Source of the DNA: Gammaproteobacteria bacterium
Lineage (GTDB): Bacteria; Pseudomonadota; Gammaproteobacteria; Steroidobacterales; Steroidobacteraceae
Length of the DNA stretch: 42,680 nt
Assembly: GCA_028870705.1 (NCBI GenBank)
Contig: JAGWPD010000030.1
Span: forward strand, 1-42,680
Direction of reading: 5' to 3'
The notes beneath the pieces were generated by a model. The model was not told the DNA's origin, did no database searches, and was given only the letters and a program-made list of their open reading frames with translations. The position numbers and the translations under genes are program-made. Of the stretch, positions 39,857 to 42,680 are shown in pieces; position 1 is the first letter of the stretch, and each line of letters opens with the position of its first letter.

Positions 39857-40303
39857 CTAGCCCGGGATATCGGGCTCGACGAGCCGGGCGAGCTGCTCGA
39901 GCGATTCCTGCCACCCGAGATAGCACATCTCGACCGGTATGGCCTCGGGCAGGCCCTCCTGCGTGACCTGCAGCTCCGTGCCGCAGGAGACCTGCTTGAG
40001 CACGATCGTGCAGGTGATGGTGCCGGGCAGGTTGGGGTCGTCGAACTTGTCCGTGTAGCGGATCCTCTCGTTCAGCACCAACTCCAGATACTCGCCACCG
40101 AAGCTGTGCGAACCGCCTTTGCCGAAGTTCGTGAACGACATCTTGAACGTACCCTGCACGCGCGCATCCAGGTGATGCACCTTGCAGGTGAAGCCATAGG
40201 GCGGCAGCCATTTGGCCAGCGCATCGGCTTCGAGGAACGCGCGATAGAGCTTCGCGGGCGGCGCGCGCAGCACGCGATGCAATCGGACCGTATTGGTGGC
40301 CAT
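39857..40303 (-). CDS. SRPBCC/AHSA1 family protein
   Basis: MATNTVRLHRVLRAPPAKLYRAFLEADALAKWLPPYGFTCKVHHLDARVQGTFKMSF...LPEAIPVEMCYLGWQESLEQLARLVE. Start reassigned to 40303. Confidence 0.88.
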   Translation of the reverse strand: MATNTVRLHRVLRAPPAKLYRAFLEADALAKWLPPYGFTCKVHHLDARVQGTFKMSFTNFGKGGSHSFGGEYLELVLNERIRYTDKFDDPNLPGTITCTIVLKQVSCGTELQVTQEGLPEAIPVEMCYLGWQESLEQLARLVEPDIPG

Positions 40304-40320
40304 CCTCCCGCCTCCGTGAT

Positions 40321-40350
40321 AGCGCGCATGGGCGCGCATGGGCGCGCATA
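40321..40350. repeat. Three tandem copies of a 10-bp unit (GGCGCGCATG-like)
   Basis: agcgcgcatg ggcgcgcatg ggcgcgcata read directly, just upstream of the AHSA1-family start. Confidence 0.85.
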
Positions 40351-40435
40351 GGCGATAGTACCCGGATTCGGCGTGCGCTAATATGCCTCGGATGGCCGGC
40401 TCGCCAGCGCCCTCAAACGAGTCGCAGGAGGCCGC

Positions 40436-40573
40436 ATGGTGGTTCGTGCACATGAATCAGTGGTGCGAAGCGCAGCTGCGCGCGGAAGCAGTGGCCAAGC
40501 CGCTGTTCGGCGGGTGTCGTTCCAGACGCTGCGGGATGAAATCCTGCGCAGCGACCCGGAGCTCGCGGCCTAG
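40436..40573 (+). CDS. Candidate 45-aa small ORF with strong Shine-Dalgarno
   Basis: GCAGGAGGCCGC-ATG; translates to MVVRAHESVVRSAAARGSSGQAAVRRVSFQTLRDEILRSDPELAA*. Not in the supplied ORF track. Confidence 0.35.
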   Translation: MVVRAHESVVRSAAARGSSGQAAVRRVSFQTLRDEILRSDPELAA

Positions 40574-40596
40574 CGCCGCTTGAACACCGCTCCCAA

Positions 40597-41307
40597 TCAG
40601 CCGGCGGCATGGGCGCCATCGAGCGCCCAGTCGACCGCGGCCCGCGCATGGATCAAGGTGGTGTCGAACAGCGGCACCGATGCGTCGCGGTCGCCGATCA
40701 GCAGCGAGAATTCGGTGCAGCCGAGGATGATGCCCTGCGCGCCGCGATCGACCAGGCGCGCCATGATGCCGCGCATGGCCACGCGCGAAGATTCGAGCAC
40801 ACGCCCGAGCACCAACTCCTCGAAGATGATGCGATTGGCTTCCGCGCGGTCGGCATCGCCGGGAACCAGCACGTCGAGGGCAAAGCGCTCGCGCAGGCGG
40901 TCCGTGTAGAACGGCTCGGCCATCGTGTAGCGGGTGCCGAGCAGGCCGATGCGTGCGAGGCCGGCGCGGCCGATCGCCGCACCGGTCGCATCCGTCACGT
41001 GCAGCAGCGGCAGACGCACCGCGGCTTCGATCATCGGTGCGACCTTGTGCATGGTGTTGGCGCAGATCACGATGCAGCCAGCGCCGGCCGCCGCCAACCC
41101 GCGGGCGCAGGCCGCGAGCTGCTCCCCCGCAGCCTGCCATTGGCCCGCTGACTGCATCTGCTCGATCGGCTGGAAGTCGACGCTCACCAGCACCAGCTGC
41201 GCCGAGTGCAGCCGGCCCAGCCGCGCCTTGACCGCCTCGTTGATGTGCCGGTAATAGTGAACGGTCGATTCCCAGCTCATGCCGCCGATCAGGCCGATGG
41301 TCTTCAT
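40597..41307 (-). CDS. Aspartate/glutamate racemase family protein
   Basis: MKTIGLIGGMSWESTVHYYRHINEAVKARLGRLHSAQLVLVSVDF...CIVICANTMHKVAP...GIILGCTEFSLLI. Start reassigned to 41307. Confidence 0.92.
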   Translation of the reverse strand: MKTIGLIGGMSWESTVHYYRHINEAVKARLGRLHSAQLVLVSVDFQPIEQMQSAGQWQAAGEQLAACARGLAAAGAGCIVICANTMHKVAPMIEAAVRLPLLHVTDATGAAIGRAGLARIGLLGTRYTMAEPFYTDRLRERFALDVLVPGDADRAEANRIIFEELVLGRVLESSRVAMRGIMARLVDRGAQGIILGCTEFSLLIGDRDASVPLFDTTLIHARAAVDWALDGAHAAG

Positions 41308-41317
41308 GCGGCGCACC

Positions 41318-42160
41318 TTACAGCGCGGCGGCCACCGAGACCGACAGCGGCGTGGTCGGCCGGCCGATGAGCCGCGAGAGCTGTCGGCTGTCGTCGAACA
41401 ACGCGCCAGTCGAAGCGCACACGTCCCAGCTGGCAATCGCATTGGCGAGCGACGCGGGCAGACCGAACCCGGCCAGGGCGCGCGCGTAGTCGGATTCGGG
41501 CAGGTTCCGGTAGGGAATCGGACGGCCGACCTGACGGGAGATCTCGGCCGCCAGCTCTGCCAGCGTGTAGGCATCATCGCCGGCCAATTCATAGGTCTTG
41601 CCCTCGTGACCGGCGGAGATCAGCGCCGCCACGGCTGCATCGGCAAAATCGCGCCGCGCGGCGGATGATATGCGCCCCTCGCCCGCGGCGCCCAGGAACG
41701 CTTCGCCCGCCACCGCGCCCGGAATCGAGCCGGCATAATTCTCGGTGTACCAGCCATTGCGAAGGATGGTGTATGGCACGCCTGATGCCCTGAGTGCCTG
41801 TTCGCTCTCGCGATGCTCCGGCGCCAGATTCAATGGCGAGCGCTCGGCGTGCAGCAGGCTCGTGTACACGATCCGCTCTACGCCGGCGGTCCTGGCGGCC
41901 GCGATGACGTTGCGGTGCTGGGCCGCCCGCTGGCCGAACTCGCTGGAGGAAATCAGCAGCAGCGTGCCGACGCCCTCGAGCGCCGGGCCGAGTGTTTCGG
42001 GCCGTGCATAGTCCGCCGCGCGCACGGCCACGCCCAGCTCCGCCGCCCTGGCGGGCGTACGCGCCAAGGCCACGATGTCAGCGACCGGATGCTTTTCCTG
42101 CAGCGCCCGGACCACCAGCCGGCCGAGCTGGCCGGTGGCGGCGGCAATTGCGATGGTCAC
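41318..42160 (-). CDS. NmrA-like NAD(P)H:quinone oxidoreductase (QorB/YtfG-like)
   Basis: VTIAIAAATGQLGRLVVRALQEKHPVADIVALARTPARAAEL...YTSLLHAERSPLNLAPEHRESEQALRASGVPYTILRNGWYTENY. Likely GTG start at 42160 with upstream GGAGG; alternative ATG at 42190. Confidence 0.88.
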   Translation of the reverse strand: MTIAIAAATGQLGRLVVRALQEKHPVADIVALARTPARAAELGVAVRAADYARPETLGPALEGVGTLLLISSSEFGQRAAQHRNVIAAARTAGVERIVYTSLLHAERSPLNLAPEHRESEQALRASGVPYTILRNGWYTENYAGSIPGAVAGEAFLGAAGEGRISSAARRDFADAAVAALISAGHEGKTYELAGDDAYTLAELAAEISRQVGRPIPYRNLPESDYARALAGFGLPASLANAIASWDVCASTGALFDDSRQLSRLIGRPTTPLSVSVAAAL

Positions 42161-42202
42161 GGTGGAATCCTCCGGGTGATTGCGGTGCAACGGGCGATCA
42201 AT

Positions 42203-42232
42203 GTACGATGGTCACGTACTAAAAGGAAGTAC
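42203..42232. promoter_or_regulatory. Candidate HxlR-type operator: GTACG-N7-CGTAC overlapping GTACT-N7-AGTAC
   Basis: gtacgatggtcacgtactaaaaggaagtac: two overlapping inverted repeats in the divergent spacer between the qorB-like and HxlR genes. Confidence 0.55.
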
Positions 42233-42236
42233 CAAC

Positions 42237-42656
42237 ATGAATGTTAGTATAGGCCGGGCCGCCCCCCACCCCGGGAGGCGCGGCCGCCGCCTCTCCCGCC
42301 GTCTGCGGCGCGGCGACCTGCTGGCCGCGGCCTGCCCCTCGCGCGAGATCCTCAGACACCTCACCAGCCGCTGGGGCGTGCTGGTGCTCATGGTGCTGGA
42401 GGGCGGCACGCATCGCTTCGCGCAGCTGCGCCGCACGGTGGGTGGCGTCAGCGAGCGCATGCTCGCGCAGACGCTGCAGTGGCTGGAAGGCGATGGCCTG
42501 GTGCTGCGCGTCGCCCTCGATGTCGTGCCGCCGCACGTCGAGTACAGCCTGACGCCGCTCGGCCGCGAAGCCGCGAGGAAGGTGCGGTCGCTCGCCGACT
42601 GGATCGAGGTCAACCTGCATCGCGTCGAGGCGGCCAGGAACGCGCGGAGCGGCTGA
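42237..42656 (+). CDS. HxlR family transcriptional regulator
   Basis: ACPSREILRHLTSRWGVLVLMVLEGGTHRFAQLRRTVGGVSERMLAQTLQWLEGDGLVLRVALDVVPPHVEYSLTPLG. Start 42237. Confidence 0.9.
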   Translation: MNVSIGRAAPHPGRRGRRLSRRLRRGDLLAAACPSREILRHLTSRWGVLVLMVLEGGTHRFAQLRRTVGGVSERMLAQTLQWLEGDGLVLRVALDVVPPHVEYSLTPLGREAARKVRSLADWIEVNLHRVEAARNARSG

Positions 42657-42680
42657 ACGGCCGCGCGGCGCGCGCCGCCG

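Noticed and set aside
1-42680. CRISPR array, tRNA/rRNA genes, prophage or complete transposase
   Set aside because: Looked for and not found; no regularly spaced repeats, no recognisable RNA genes, no phage structural or transposase motifs.

Overview
GC-rich proteobacterial chromosomal window, probably gammaproteobacterial (inferred from gene content). Left edge: a tightly coupled minus-strand operon of three genes: a sigma-70-like protein whose region 2 appears split by an insertion of about 146 aa, a 179-aa protein of unknown family, and a large protein cut by the window edge. I translated the large protein by hand because the ORF track omits it. It reads as a Lon/S16-like domain with apparent Ser/Lys dyad, then an nSTAND1-type NTPase, a TM helix and WD40 repeats. 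This is my best candidate for an undescribed system. The rest is mostly recognisable: a DUF5062-like protein, a GreA/GreB-family factor, RhlE, CoA-transferase A/B, an arn (L-Ara4N lipid A modification) operon with arnA split into two genes and one SMR-type flippase gene, AsmA, DUF1993, an ABC exporter, an Asp-box protein/MoaD-like/MoeB-rhodanese cluster, an RND adaptor and pump, DUF4404, DinB, the hut histidine-degradation genes (divergent hutI and hutFUHG), DUF4337, GH15 glucoamylase, an SDR dehydrogenase, an apparently shortened serine hydrolase, an AHSA1-type protein, an Asp/Glu racemase and a divergent qorB-like/HxlR pair. A perfect 58-bp palindrome supplies the last codons and stop of arnD. 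No tRNA, rRNA, CRISPR array or complete transposase was recognised. All family calls are from reading motifs by eye; no database search was possible.
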